Source: Streptomyces sp. HUAS CB01
GTDB taxonomy: Bacteria; Actinomycetota; Actinomycetes; Streptomycetales; Streptomycetaceae
Direction: 5' to 3'
Assembly: GCF_030406905.1 (NCBI RefSeq)
Contig: NZ_CP129137.1
Location: 4,112,001-4,176,000 of the forward strand
Length of the DNA stretch: 64,000 nucleotides
Part shown: positions 1-8,351 of the stretch, piece after piece
Layout of the letters: every line of letters starts with the position of its first letter
Numbering within the stretch: position 1 is the first letter of the stretch
Position numbers and translations under genes: made by a program
The notes under the pieces: model-generated
Told to the model about the DNA's origin: nothing
What the model saw: the letters and a program-made list of their open reading frames with translations, nothing else
Databases searched by the model: none

Positions 1-84
1 GGCCCGGCCCTCCCGCCCGCACTCCCCACCATCCGCGGACCGCGACCGCGACCGCCACAGCGAAGGAACCGAAGGAACTCGACG

Positions 85-1071
85 ATGAGTACAGATCTGG
101 CCATCGAGACGAACGGCCTGGTGAAGGTGTTCGGTGACAACCGGGCCGTCGACGGTGTCGATCTCCGGGTGCCCGCCGGCACGGTCTACGGCCTCCTGGG
201 GCCGAACGGCGCCGGCAAGACGACCACGGTGAAGATGCTGGCCACCCTCCTCAGGCCGGACGGCGGCGAGGCGCTGGTCTTCGGCAGCGACGTGCTGAAG
301 GACGCCGACACGGTGCGCAGCAGGGTCAGCCTCACCGGGCAGTACGCCTCGGTGGACGAGGACCTGACCGGCGCGGAGAACCTGCTCCTGCTCGGCAGGC
401 TCCTCGGCCACGGGAAGCAGGCCTCGCGCGTGCGGGCCGAACAGCTGCTCGAGGCGTTCGGGCTGACGGACGCCGCCGACCGCCAGGTCAAGAACTACTC
501 GGGCGGCATGCGGCGCCGGATCGACATCGCCGCGTCGATCCTCAACACACCGGACCTGCTGTTCCTGGACGAGCCGACCACCGGTCTCGACCCGCGCAGC
601 CGCAACCAGGTCTGGGACATCGTGCGGGCCGTCGTCGCCCAGGGCACGACGGTCCTGCTCACCACGCAGTACCTCGACGAGGCCGACCAGCTGGCCTCCC
701 GGATCGCCGTCATCGACCACGGCCGCGTGATCGCCGAGGGCACCAAGGGCGAGCTGAAGTCGTCCGTCGGCTCCGGGGCCGTCCACGTACGGCTGCGCGA
801 CGCCGCCCGGCGCCCGGACGCCGAGCGCGTCCTCACCGTCGCGCTGAACGCCGCGGTCCAGCTCGACACGGACCCGGTCGCCCTGACGGCCCGGGTCAAC
901 GGCCACGGCACGGAGCTCGGAGCGGCGGAACAGGCCGCCCGGGCGCTGGCCGAGCTGGCCCGCGAGGGCATCACCGTCGACAACTTCGCGCTGGGCCAGC
1001 CCAGCCTGGACGAGGTCTTCCTCGCCCTCACCGACCGCAAGCCCGAGACCGAGAAGGAAACCGTCGCATGA
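85..1071 (+). CDS. DrrA-type ABC transporter ATP-binding protein
   Basis: This is the cytoplasmic ATPase of a drug/antibiotic-type ABC-2 exporter, 328 aa, the usual size for DrrA-family subunits. Walker A (GPNGAGKT) lies at residues 39-46, the ABC signature YSGGM at about 138-142 and Walker B (LLFLDEP) at about 158-164. The H-loop position reads TTQYLDEAD, with Gln instead of His, a recognised feature of DrrA-like proteins. A purine-rich leader (gaaggaac repeated) precedes the ATG. Its stop overlaps the start of the permease gene by 4 bases, so the two are translationally coupled. The substrate cannot be read from sequence; drug self-resistance is only one possibility. Confidence 0.93.
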   Translation: MSTDLAIETNGLVKVFGDNRAVDGVDLRVPAGTVYGLLGPNGAGKTTTVKMLATLLRPDGGEALVFGSDVLKDADTVRSRVSLTGQYASVDEDLTGAENLLLLGRLLGHGKQASRVRAEQLLEAFGLTDAADRQVKNYSGGMRRRIDIAASILNTPDLLFLDEPTTGLDPRSRNQVWDIVRAVVAQGTTVLLTTQYLDEADQLASRIAVIDHGRVIAEGTKGELKSSVGSGAVHVRLRDAARRPDAERVLTVALNAAVQLDTDPVALTARVNGHGTELGAAEQAARALAELAREGITVDNFALGQPSLDEVFLALTDRKPETEKETVA

Positions 1072-1922
1072 GCACCGCAGCCACCCAGGAAGCCGAGGAC
1101 CTGACGTTCACCGCTCCGAAGGCGGAGTCCCTGGCGGCCCTGCTCGTCGCCAGGGAGCGCCCACCGCGGCCGAGCGCCCTCTCCGCGTCCATGACCTTCG
1201 GCTGGCGCGCCATGCTCAAGATCAAGCATGTGCCGGAGCAGCTCTTCGACGTCACGGCGTTCCCGATCATGATGGTCCTGATGTACACGTACCTCTTCGG
1301 AGGGGCGCTGGCCGGTTCGGTCGACGCGTACATCCAGTTCCTGCTGCCCGGCATCCTGGTGATGAGCGTCGTGATGATCACGATGTACACCGGCGTCGCC
1401 ATCAACACCGACATCGACAAGGGCGTCTTCGACCGCTTCCGCACCCTGCCGATCTGGCGGCCCGCGCCGATGGTGGGCTATCTCCTCGGCGATGTCGTCC
1501 GGTACGTCATCGCCTCCGCCGTGATGCTGGCGGTGGGCATGATCATCGGCTACCGGCCCGAGGGCGGGCCGATGGGCCTCCTGATGGGCGTGGCGCTGCT
1601 GCTGGTCTTCTCCTTCTCCTTCTCCTGGATCTGGACCATGTTCGGGCTGCTGCTGCGCACGGAGAAGTCCGTGATGGGCGTCAGCATGATGGTGATCTTC
1701 CCGCTGACCTTCCTGAGCAATGTCTTCGTCGAGCCGAAGACGATGCCGGGCTGGCTGCAGGCGTTCGTCAACAACAGCCCGGTCACCCATCTGGCCACGG
1801 CCGTACGGGAGCTGATGGCCGGCAACTGGCCGACGGCCGACATCGCCTGGACCCTGGGCTGGGCGGGGCTGTTCGTGCTCGGCTTCGGCGCCATCACCAT
1901 GCGCCTGTACAACCGCCGCTGA
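1068..1922 (+). CDS. DrrB-type ABC-2 transporter permease
   Basis: This is the membrane partner of the preceding ATPase, 284 aa. After a hydrophilic N-terminus of about 45 residues there are roughly six hydrophobic segments, and the C-terminus is short and basic (RLYNRR). The segment [17 protein letters not shown] is typical of ABC-2 (DrrB/ABC2_membrane) permeases and marks the coupling region that contacts the ATPase. The ATGA overlap with the upstream gene supports a two-gene operon. A strong hairpin about 155 bases downstream probably ends the transcript. Confidence 0.92.
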   Translation: MSTAATQEAEDLTFTAPKAESLAALLVARERPPRPSALSASMTFGWRAMLKIKHVPEQLFDVTAFPIMMVLMYTYLFGGALAGSVDAYIQFLLPGILVMSVVMITMYTGVAINTDIDKGVFDRFRTLPIWRPAPMVGYLLGDVVRYVIASAVMLAVGMIIGYRPEGGPMGLLMGVALLLVFSFSFSWIWTMFGLLLRTEKSVMGVSMMVIFPLTFLSNVFVEPKTMPGWLQAFVNNSPVTHLATAVRELMAGNWPTADIAWTLGWAGLFVLGFGAITMRLYNRR

Positions 1923-2077
1923 GGCGACGGCCGCCGGGCGTCCGAAGGCACGTGGGGCCGCACCGGGCGGCCGCCGGGCCCGTACCGGTGGCCGGTGACG
2001 CGTTGACGTGCCGATTGACCCCCCGAGCACGAGCCGTGCTCTCGCGGTCTCGCGGTTCCGAGGGAGGCGCGGGGGGT

Positions 2078-2118
2078 GACGGCCGGTGGTTCCCACGGGG
2101 GTGGAACCACCGGCCGTC
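2078..2118 (+). terminator. Probable terminator of the drrAB-type operon
   Basis: This is a perfect inverted repeat with 16-bp arms beginning gacggccggtgg and a 9-base loop. It has no T-tract, as is common for Streptomyces terminators. It lies downstream of the permease gene and upstream of the next gene on the same strand. Confidence 0.6.
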
Positions 2119-2190
2119 GCCCTCTCGTCCTTCTTCCTCCGGTGACGGCCGGCTGTTGACCTTCCCGGCGGGGGAAGCCCCAGCATCGGC

Positions 2191-2215
2191 CGTACCGGGC
2201 GAGGCGCCCGGTACG
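2191..2215 (+). promoter_or_regulatory. Leader hairpin or operator upstream of merR-PP2C gene
   Basis: An inverted repeat with arms cgtaccgggcg/cgcccggtacg (11 bp, 3-base loop) ends at the start of the ribosome binding site, 22 bases before the ATG at 2238. It could be an operator for the encoded MerR domain (autoregulation) or a translation-controlling RNA hairpin. Sequence alone does not decide. Confidence 0.45.
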
Positions 2216-2237
2216 AGGAGGAAGCGGGGAAGCCGGT

Positions 2238-3314
2238 ATGGGGCTGCTGACCATAGGGGCGTTCGCACGGGCGGCGCGGCTCTCGGCGAAGACGCTGCGC
2301 CGCTACGACGAGCAGGGCCTGCTGCGCCCGGTCCGGGTCGACCCCTTCACCGGCTACCGCTACTACGACCCGGCGCAGCTGGAGCACGCCCGGCTGGTGG
2401 CCTGGTTGCGGCGCATCGGCATGCCGCTCGCCCGTATCCGCTCCGTCTGCGCACTCCACGCGACGGACCCGGACGCGGCGGCCCGGGACATCCGCGCCTA
2501 CTGGGCGCGGGTGGAGGCCGAGACGGCGGCGCGGCGCGACCTCGCGGTCTTCCTCGTCGACCGGCTGTCCGACGCGGCAGCGGGAAAGGACCGTCCGATG
2601 CGACGACTCGGCGCACCTCTGGGGATGCGTTACGCCGCCCTCTCCGACCGCGGCCTCGTCCGCGACACCAACCAGGACTCCGTGTACGCGGGCCCGCGTC
2701 TGCTCGCCGTGGCCGACGGCTACGGCGGCGGTGGGGCCCGGGCGGGCGGCGCGGCGATCGACGCCCTGCGTCCGCTGGAGAGCGTGTCCGCCGAATCCGG
2801 TGAACTGCTCAACCTGCTGGCCGACGCGGTGCGGCTGGCCCACCGTGCGGTCCGCGACCTCCCGGCCTCCGGCACCACCCTCACGGCACTGCTCTGGACC
2901 GGTTCCCGGCTCGGTCTCGTCCACATCGGCGACACCCGCGCCTATCTGCTGCGCGATGGGCGGATGTTCCGCATCACCCATGACCACACGGTCGTCCAGG
3001 CGATGATCGACGACGGGAGCCTCACCGAGGACGAGGCCGGCTCCCACCCCCAGCGCGCGATGCTGCTCAAGGCACTCGACGGAGCGGACACACCTGCCGA
3101 ACCCGATCTGCGTCTCCATGACGCGCAGGCCGGGGACCGCTATCTGCTGTGCTCCGACGGGCTGTTCACCGTGGTCCCGGAAACGGAGCTGCGTCGTGTG
3201 GCGGCCGGTGTCGCCGATCCCGAGCAGGCGGTTCGGGAACTGATCGCCCTCGCCAATGAGGCGGGCGGACCGGACAACGTGGGCTGCGTGGTGGCCGACG
3301 TGGTGGAACTGTGA
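2238..3314 (+). CDS. MerR-family regulator fused to a PP2C-type serine/threonine phosphatase
   Basis: This is a single 358-aa protein with two domains. Residues 1-about 110 are a MerR DNA-binding domain: helix-turn-helix (LSAKTLRRYDEQGLL) followed by the wing GYRYYDPAQLEH. Residues about 128-358 are a PPM/PP2C phosphatase with its motifs in order: RDTNQDS (about 142-148), ADGYGG (159-164), HIGDTRAYL (229-237), CSDGL (305-309) and GGPDNVGCV (343-351). The metal-binding aspartates D160, D307 and D346 are present, so catalysis is plausible. A good ribosome binding site supports the ATG. I infer that it couples protein dephosphorylation to transcription; target promoter and substrates are unknown. 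Confidence 0.88.
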   Translation: MGLLTIGAFARAARLSAKTLRRYDEQGLLRPVRVDPFTGYRYYDPAQLEHARLVAWLRRIGMPLARIRSVCALHATDPDAAARDIRAYWARVEAETAARRDLAVFLVDRLSDAAAGKDRPMRRLGAPLGMRYAALSDRGLVRDTNQDSVYAGPRLLAVADGYGGGGARAGGAAIDALRPLESVSAESGELLNLLADAVRLAHRAVRDLPASGTTLTALLWTGSRLGLVHIGDTRAYLLRDGRMFRITHDHTVVQAMIDDGSLTEDEAGSHPQRAMLLKALDGADTPAEPDLRLHDAQAGDRYLLCSDGLFTVVPETELRRVAAGVADPEQAVRELIALANEAGGPDNVGCVVADVVEL

Positions 3315-3340
3315 GCTGAGAGAGCGCAGTTCAGAGTTCA

Positions 3341-3370
3341 GCTCAGATCGGCTCAGATCGGCTCAGTTCA
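3341..3370. repeat. Tandem 10-bp repeats (gctcagatcg)
   Basis: Three consecutive 10-mers, gctcagatcg, gctcagatcg and gctcagttca, lie in the gap between two convergent genes, flanked by further ttcag elements from 3329 to 3377. The period equals about one helical turn. No function is evident. Confidence 0.6.
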
Positions 3371-3601
3371 GTTCAGGTTCGGCCCGACTCGGCCCGGCTC
3401 CGGCGGTCACGGGGCCGGGTCGTCCGACCCCGCCGCCCGGTCCCGGTCCCGGTCGGTGGGGTTGCGGGCCCGGGCCGTACCCGCGCCGGTACGTGCCGGA
3501 GCGGACCGGCCGGGGTCCACACCGTCGACGGGCGAGCGGACGCTGCCGTTCCTCAAAAGGTGCCGTGCCAGAGGGTTCCGTGCGCCGGAGGGCGCCGCGC
3601 C

Positions 3602-6600
3602 TCAGAGCCGCCACCGCACCGGCCGCTCGGGCCGGTACGCGCACGCGGAGCCCGTGGAGACGGACGCGCGAAGATGAGCGGCCAACTCGGGGTGCAGCGT
3701 GCCGAGTTTACGGAGCGTGTCACGGATGCGGGCCGTGACCGCCTTGCGGGCACGCTCGGCCTCGTCGCCGAGACGGCGGGTGCGGCCGCCCAGCCCGGCC
3801 GCGCTGCGGAGTTCGTCGAGGAGCGCCGCACGTTCGCGGTCGTACGCGGCGGCGCGGTCGTCGTCCCCCGAGGCCGTCGCATGGTCTATCGCGTCGTCGA
3901 GCTGCTCCAGGCGTCTGCGGTACCGGGCCTTGGCCTCCTCGTCCAGTACCGGATCGCCGCCGAAGCTCCGTGCGGCGACGGCGGTTTCGCCCGATCCCGC
4001 GGCGAGGAGCCGAACGGCCGGGACATCGGTGCCCGGGGCGGCGAGCAGAGCCGCGAGGTCACGCAGGCCCTTGGCATCGGGGACATGGACGGTACGGCCC
4101 TCCCAGGCCAGCAGCCATACGGCGCCCTCGCGCCGAAACACGGCCTGCGCGGACCGCCCGGGCGGTTCGGGACTCGGCTCCGGGGCTGAGGGGCCGGCCT
4201 GGGAGAACGACGCCTGATCCGCCTGGGCCGACTGATCCGCCTGGGCCCGGGCCGACTGGGCCGACTCGACCGACCCGGGGTGGTGGGCGGACCGCGACGC
4301 CGGTGGCGCCTGGGTCGCCCGCGCGGGCGCACCCGCCCCGTGGGGGCGCGGGCTCTGTGGCGCGTCGGGGCGGGGCCGCGGGCCGGCCGGCGCGGACTGT
4401 GCCCGCGCCGTGGACCGTTCGCCCGACGGGGCACCGGCTTCCCCGTCGTCCGCCTTCCCCGGCTCCGCCCGCCCCGTCGACGGCCATGCCACCGGGGCCG
4501 CGCCGGCCGCCTCCACGCCCAGGGCCCTCGCCTCCTCGGCCACACGGGCATCGAGTTCCCCCGCTCTGGCCCGGTCGGACTCCGTGCCGCGGCGGATCAG
4601 CGCCCCGGCCAGGGCCGATCGTGCACGCAGCGCCCAGGGGCGGGCGCTGAGCCGGTCCGCCGACGCTGCCGCCGAGTCGAGCTCCCCCACGGCCTCGTCC
4701 CAGCGGCCCGCCGCGGCATCGAGCAGGCCGAGCCACAGATCGACGGGACCGCTGATGTCACAGCCGTACAGGGACACGACCCACTGGCCCCGGTACGGCT
4801 CCAGGGCGTTCCGCGCCGACGAGATCAGCGCCTCGTCGCCGGACAGGGCAGCCGCCTGTGCCCGCAGACGGATCCACAGCGGCTCGAAGATGCGCGGGAA
4901 GGGCTCGGGCAGTGCCTCCAGTTCGGCCACCACCCGGAGCGTGCGGGCCCGGTCGCCGAGCTCCGCGGCCGTGATGCCCTCCAGCAGCCCCGGATACGGG
5001 TGCCCGGCCGAGCCCAGCTGCCCCAGGATCTCCTCCGCCTGCGCGAACCTGCCCCGGAGCAGCCGTAGTCCCCACACGATGTGCAGCGCCATGAAGGCGA
5101 AGGGGGAATGCTCGTGACCCAGGTCGGTCACCTGTGCGAGGTGCCCCTCGGCTTCGTCGAAGCGGCCGTTGAGCGCGGCGACGAGGCACTGGTCCACGGA
5201 GACGCCGAGGTCCGTGCGGCGCACCCCCATCCGCTCGGCTACGGCCCGCGCGATCCGGAGCTGGTCCAGATAGCGGGGGTCGTCGAGTTCCAGCAGTGTG
5301 ACCCAGCGCATCGAGGTGGCATGGAACTCCATGTCCCGGTTCCTCGTGCGGCGTGCCACCGCGGCCATCTCGTCCGTGAGGGCGAGCCGTTCCTCGGACG
5401 TGCCGAGCCCCCAGATGGAGTCGTGCCGGGCCCAGAGCGAGAAGGCGAGGGCGTCGTCGTCCTCGCCGCGGCGGGCGAGCGTCGTGGACAGCCCCGCGAG
5501 CTCCTGGGCGATCAGCTCCGGAGGGAGCCTGTCGGGATCCGGTCGGCCGGGGTCGGTGCCGCCGCCCGTCAGCGCGCGGTACGCATCGCGCAGCAGCGCC
5601 GTGCTCCGGCTGCGGGTGGGGCTGTCCGCCAGGGCGCTGTGCGAGTACAGGGTGATGGCGACCCGGGCGAGCAGCTCGCCGTCGTCCAGCGTGGCGGCGA
5701 GCGCCGCCGCCCTGTCGAACACCATCCAGGACTCCGCGGCGGCGCCGTGGTGGTGAAGCTCCCCGCCGAGGTCCAGCGCCACCAGCGCGGCCCGCCGCCT
5801 CAGCGCCCGCGCCGCGTCGGAATCGTGCGCATCCGTCCGGTCGGCGCGGGCGGAGCGTGCCCCGTCGTCCGCCTCCGCCGGTTCGGCCCCGTGCGGGTCC
5901 GTACGCGATGGCTCGGCACCGTGCGGGTCGGTGCCCGGTTGTTCGGCACCGTGCGCGGACACCGCGCGTTCCGCCGCCGACTCGGCGATCTCCAGGGCCC
6001 GGCGGTAGTGGCCCACTGCCTCCTCCGATGCCAGCCGCCCCCCGGCGTCGCGGGCCGCCTCCACCAGCAGCTCGACACTGCGCTCGGGCGGCAGTTCGTC
6101 GCCCGCCAGATATGCGTGCCCCGCGAGGTCTCCGGGCAGGATCCGCACCTGGTCGGGCAGCCCGGCCGAGCCGTCCAGCGCGCGCACCACGGCTCCGTGG
6201 CGAGCGCGCGCGTCCGACTCGTCCAGCGCGTCGTACAGCGTCTCCCGCACCAGGTCGTGGGCGAACGCGAACCGTCCCGACTCCCGTGCCGTGACCAACC
6301 GGGCCGACACCGCCCGGTCCAGCAGCCGGTCCACATGCGGGACCGGTGCCCCGGCCACCAGGGCCAGCACCTGACGGTGGAACTCGCGCCCCAGCACCGC
6401 GGCCGTGGTCAGCAGCGCGCCGACGGGGCCCGGCAGCAGACCGAGTCGCCGCCGCACCGCCTCCCGCACGCCGGGCGCGACGGCGGTGACCGGACTGCCG
6501 CTGTGCCAGAGCCGGGCGGTCTGCTCGACGAAGAACGGATTGCCGCCGGTGCGGCGGTGCACCTCCGCGACGAGCGCGGGGTCCGGTTCGCGACCCGCGG

Positions 6601-7309
6601 TGACGGCCATCAACGCCCCCACCTCGTCGCGCTCCAGGCCGGTGAGCGTCAGCGTCGTCGCCCGTGAGGCGAGCGGCAGGATCAGCTGCCGGAGCGGGTG
6701 GCCGGGCGTCTCCACCTCGACGTCCCGGTACGTGCCGAGAAGCAGCAGCCGCTCGAACCAGGCGTGCTGCGCAGCGAACTCGAGCAGCTTCAGCGACGCG
6801 GGGTCCGACCAGTGCAGATCGTCGAGCACGACCACGACGGGGCGGCTCTGCGAGACCGTGACCAGCGCGGTCGTCACCGCGTCGTACACCGCGAACGGCT
6901 CCTTGTCCCCGTCGGGCGCGAGCCGCTCCTCGGGCCCGTCGCCCGCTGCCCCGGCGTCGCCCGCGCCGCCGCGCGTCCCGCCCGTCTCCCCGAGGAGCAC
7001 CGCCAGACGCCCGCCCGCGGCCTCCTCGGCCCGCCCCCACTCCTCCTCGCCGACGGCCCGCCGCAGCGCCCGGACCACCTGGACCCAGGGCCAGTACCCG
7101 GGTGCGCTGTCGGAATCCCAGCACGATCCGCCGAGCACCAGCGCGCCGCGCCGCCGGGCCTCCTGCGCGGCCTGGGTGACGAGGGTGGTCTTGCCGATGC
7201 CCGCCTCACCCGTGACCAGCACAAGGCCCCCGTGGCTGTCCGTAGCCCGGCCGACCTCGGCGCGCAGAACGCTCACGGGGTGCTCGCGCCCGATGAGTGC
7301 GGGAGTCAT
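3602..7309 (-). CDS. Large STAND/LAL-like AAA ATPase, no LuxR domain
   Basis: The protein has 1235 aa if it starts at the ATG at 7309 (MTPALIGREH, the usual start of this family); an earlier in-frame start 21 codons upstream looks less likely. Walker A (GEAGIGKT) is at residues 34-41 and Walker B reads VVVVLDDLHWSDPAS. An AAA/NB-ARC-like ATPase is followed by a TPR-like helical region. Two low-complexity linkers occur: an HGAE/TDP repeat about a third of the way along, and an Ala/Pro/Gln/Ser-rich stretch before the last 180 residues. The C-terminus is not a LuxR helix-turn-helix but a helical domain with HPELAAHLRASV, seen in many Streptomyces ATPases of this type. It is probably a signal-responsive regulator; the signal is unknown. 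Confidence 0.82.
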   Translation of the reverse strand: MTPALIGREHPVSVLRAEVGRATDSHGGLVLVTGEAGIGKTTLVTQAAQEARRRGALVLGGSCWDSDSAPGYWPWVQVVRALRRAVGEEEWGRAEEAAGGRLAVLLGETGGTRGGAGDAGAAGDGPEERLAPDGDKEPFAVYDAVTTALVTVSQSRPVVVVLDDLHWSDPASLKLLEFAAQHAWFERLLLLGTYRDVEVETPGHPLRQLILPLASRATTLTLTGLERDEVGALMAVTAGREPDPALVAEVHRRTGGNPFFVEQTARLWHSGSPVTAVAPGVREAVRRRLGLLPGPVGALLTTAAVLGREFHRQVLALVAGAPVPHVDRLLDRAVSARLVTARESGRFAFAHDLVRETLYDALDESDARARHGAVVRALDGSAGLPDQVRILPGDLAGHAYLAGDELPPERSVELLVEAARDAGGRLASEEAVGHYRRALEIAESAAERAVSAHGAEQPGTDPHGAEPSRTDPHGAEPAEADDGARSARADRTDAHDSDAARALRRRAALVALDLGGELHHHGAAAESWMVFDRAAALAATLDDGELLARVAITLYSHSALADSPTRSRSTALLRDAYRALTGGGTDPGRPDPDRLPPELIAQELAGLSTTLARRGEDDDALAFSLWARHDSIWGLGTSEERLALTDEMAAVARRTRNRDMEFHATSMRWVTLLELDDPRYLDQLRIARAVAERMGVRRTDLGVSVDQCLVAALNGRFDEAEGHLAQVTDLGHEHSPFAFMALHIVWGLRLLRGRFAQAEEILGQLGSAGHPYPGLLEGITAAELGDRARTLRVVAELEALPEPFPRIFEPLWIRLRAQAAALSGDEALISSARNALEPYRGQWVVSLYGCDISGPVDLWLGLLDAAAGRWDEAVGELDSAAASADRLSARPWALRARSALAGALIRRGTESDRARAGELDARVAEEARALGVEAAGAAPVAWPSTGRAEPGKADDGEAGAPSGERSTARAQSAPAGPRPRPDAPQSPRPHGAGAPARATQAPPASRSAHHPGSVESAQSARAQADQSAQADQASFSQAGPSAPEPSPEPPGRSAQAVFRREGAVWLLAWEGRTVHVPDAKGLRDLAALLAAPGTDVPAVRLLAAGSGETAVAARSFGGDPVLDEEAKARYRRRLEQLDDAIDHATASGDDDRAAAYDRERAALLDELRSAAGLGGRTRRLGDEAERARKAVTARIRDTLRKLGTLHPELAAHLRASVSTGSACAYRPERPVRWRL

Positions 7310-7725
7310 GGCGGAAACGATAGGAGGCGGCACTGACAAGCGGTATGCGATGCCGCACACGGCTTGTCGCAAGCCGTGCGCTGCTGCCCCTGTGCGCCCC
7401 CGTCACCCGGGGCTTCGCCGGACCGGACGCGAAAGCCGGTGCTGACCGGACCGGGCCGGGAGAGCCCGGACGGGAGGACTTGCCGGGACGGGACGGCCGA
7501 GCCTGGCCGACGATCGCCCCCGTCGGCCCCGGGCCCCGCCGTCTGCCGGGTGGGGCCCCCGCCTCCGCCGACCGGCCCGGTCGTCTGCCCACGGCCCGGT
7601 GCCGTCCCCGACCGGGAACCGGCCCGCCGACCGACCGGCCGAAGGGATCGGCCCGCGGGATCAGCCCAGTGCAGCGGCCCACGGGATCGCTTCGCGGGAT
7701 CGGTCAGTCCACCGGACCGGCCCGC
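7310..7725. other. Intergenic region with a promoter-proximal inverted repeat
   Basis: This 416-base gap has no supported gene. Close to the ATPase gene start there is a 9-bp inverted repeat with a 3-base loop at 7358-7378 (cacggcttg/caagccgtg), a candidate operator about 50 bases before the start codon. The rest is GC-rich, with repeated cgggatc motifs near 7640-7710. Confidence 0.5.
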
Positions 7726-8349
7726 TCAGTCGAAGCGGAGGTCCGCGAGCTGCCGGTCGAACTCCGTCAGCTCGTCCGTCCCCTCGTCGCGGGCGGGCCG
7801 GCTCGCCATCAGCTCGGCCAGTTCCCCGCCGGCCCGGCGGATCCGTGCGGGCAGCCCCTCGGTGTACTCGTCGCCCCCGGAACCCCAGTCCTCCGACGCC
7901 GCGTACACGGCGGTCGGCACGACCAGCGCCCGCAGATAGGCGAAGAGCGGCCGCAGTGCGTGGTCGAGGACGAGCGAGTGCCGGGCGGTGCCGCCGGTCG
8001 CCGCGACGAGGACCGGCTTCCCGGTGAGCGCCTGCGGGTCCACCAGGTCGAAGAACGACTTGAACAGTCCGCTGTACGAGGCCGTGAAGACCGGGGACAC
8101 GGCGATCAGGCCGTCCGCCTTCGTGACCGCGTCGATCGCTGCGCCGAGCGTGGGCGAGGGGAAGCCGGTCACCAGGTTGTTGGCGATGGCGGTGGCCAGA
8201 TCGCGCAGCTCGACGACCTCGACCTCCACCTTCCGGTCCCGCTCCGCCAGCCGCTCCTGGGCCGCCTCGGCCAGCCGGTCCGCGAGCAGCCGGGTGGACG
8301 AGGGGGTGCTCAGCCCCGCCGACACGGCGACGAGCCTCAGCTGGTCCAT
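7726..8349 (-). CDS. NADPH-dependent FMN reductase (CE1759-like)
   Basis: A 207-aa flavodoxin-fold reductase. The N-terminal phosphate-binding segment SAGLSTPSSTRLLAD and the motif VSPVFTASYSGLFKSFFD (about residues 83-100) are those of the NADPH-dependent FMN reductase family. It lies 2 bases downstream of a luciferase-like monooxygenase gene on the same strand. The pair matches the CE1758/CE1759 type, in which the reductase would supply reduced FMN to the monooxygenase. Substrate unknown. Confidence is high for the family and moderate for the partnership. Confidence 0.88.
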   Translation of the reverse strand: MDQLRLVAVSAGLSTPSSTRLLADRLAEAAQERLAERDRKVEVEVVELRDLATAIANNLVTGFPSPTLGAAIDAVTKADGLIAVSPVFTASYSGLFKSFFDLVDPQALTGKPVLVAATGGTARHSLVLDHALRPLFAYLRALVVPTAVYAASEDWGSGGDEYTEGLPARIRRAGGELAELMASRPARDEGTDELTEFDRQLADLRFD

Positions 8350-8351
8350 GG

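Larger units (their letters stand above)
1923..2237. other. Intergenic region with two hairpins
   Basis: This 315-base gap holds no convincing gene. It contains the perfect 16-bp-arm hairpin at 2078-2118 and an 11-bp-arm hairpin at 2191-2215 that sits just before the ribosome binding site of the MerR-PP2C gene (gaggaggaag, about 2215-2224). Confidence 0.7.

Noticed and set aside
2078-2118. Transposon end or attachment site
   Set aside because: The perfect inverted repeat is a single hairpin with a 9-base loop, without integrase or flanking duplications; a terminator explains it better.
495-3119. Long minus-strand reading frame antisense to the ABC genes and MerR-PP2C
   Set aside because: It is antisense to three well-supported genes and its translation is Arg/Gly/Asp/Gln-rich without any domain; high-GC codon bias opens such frames.
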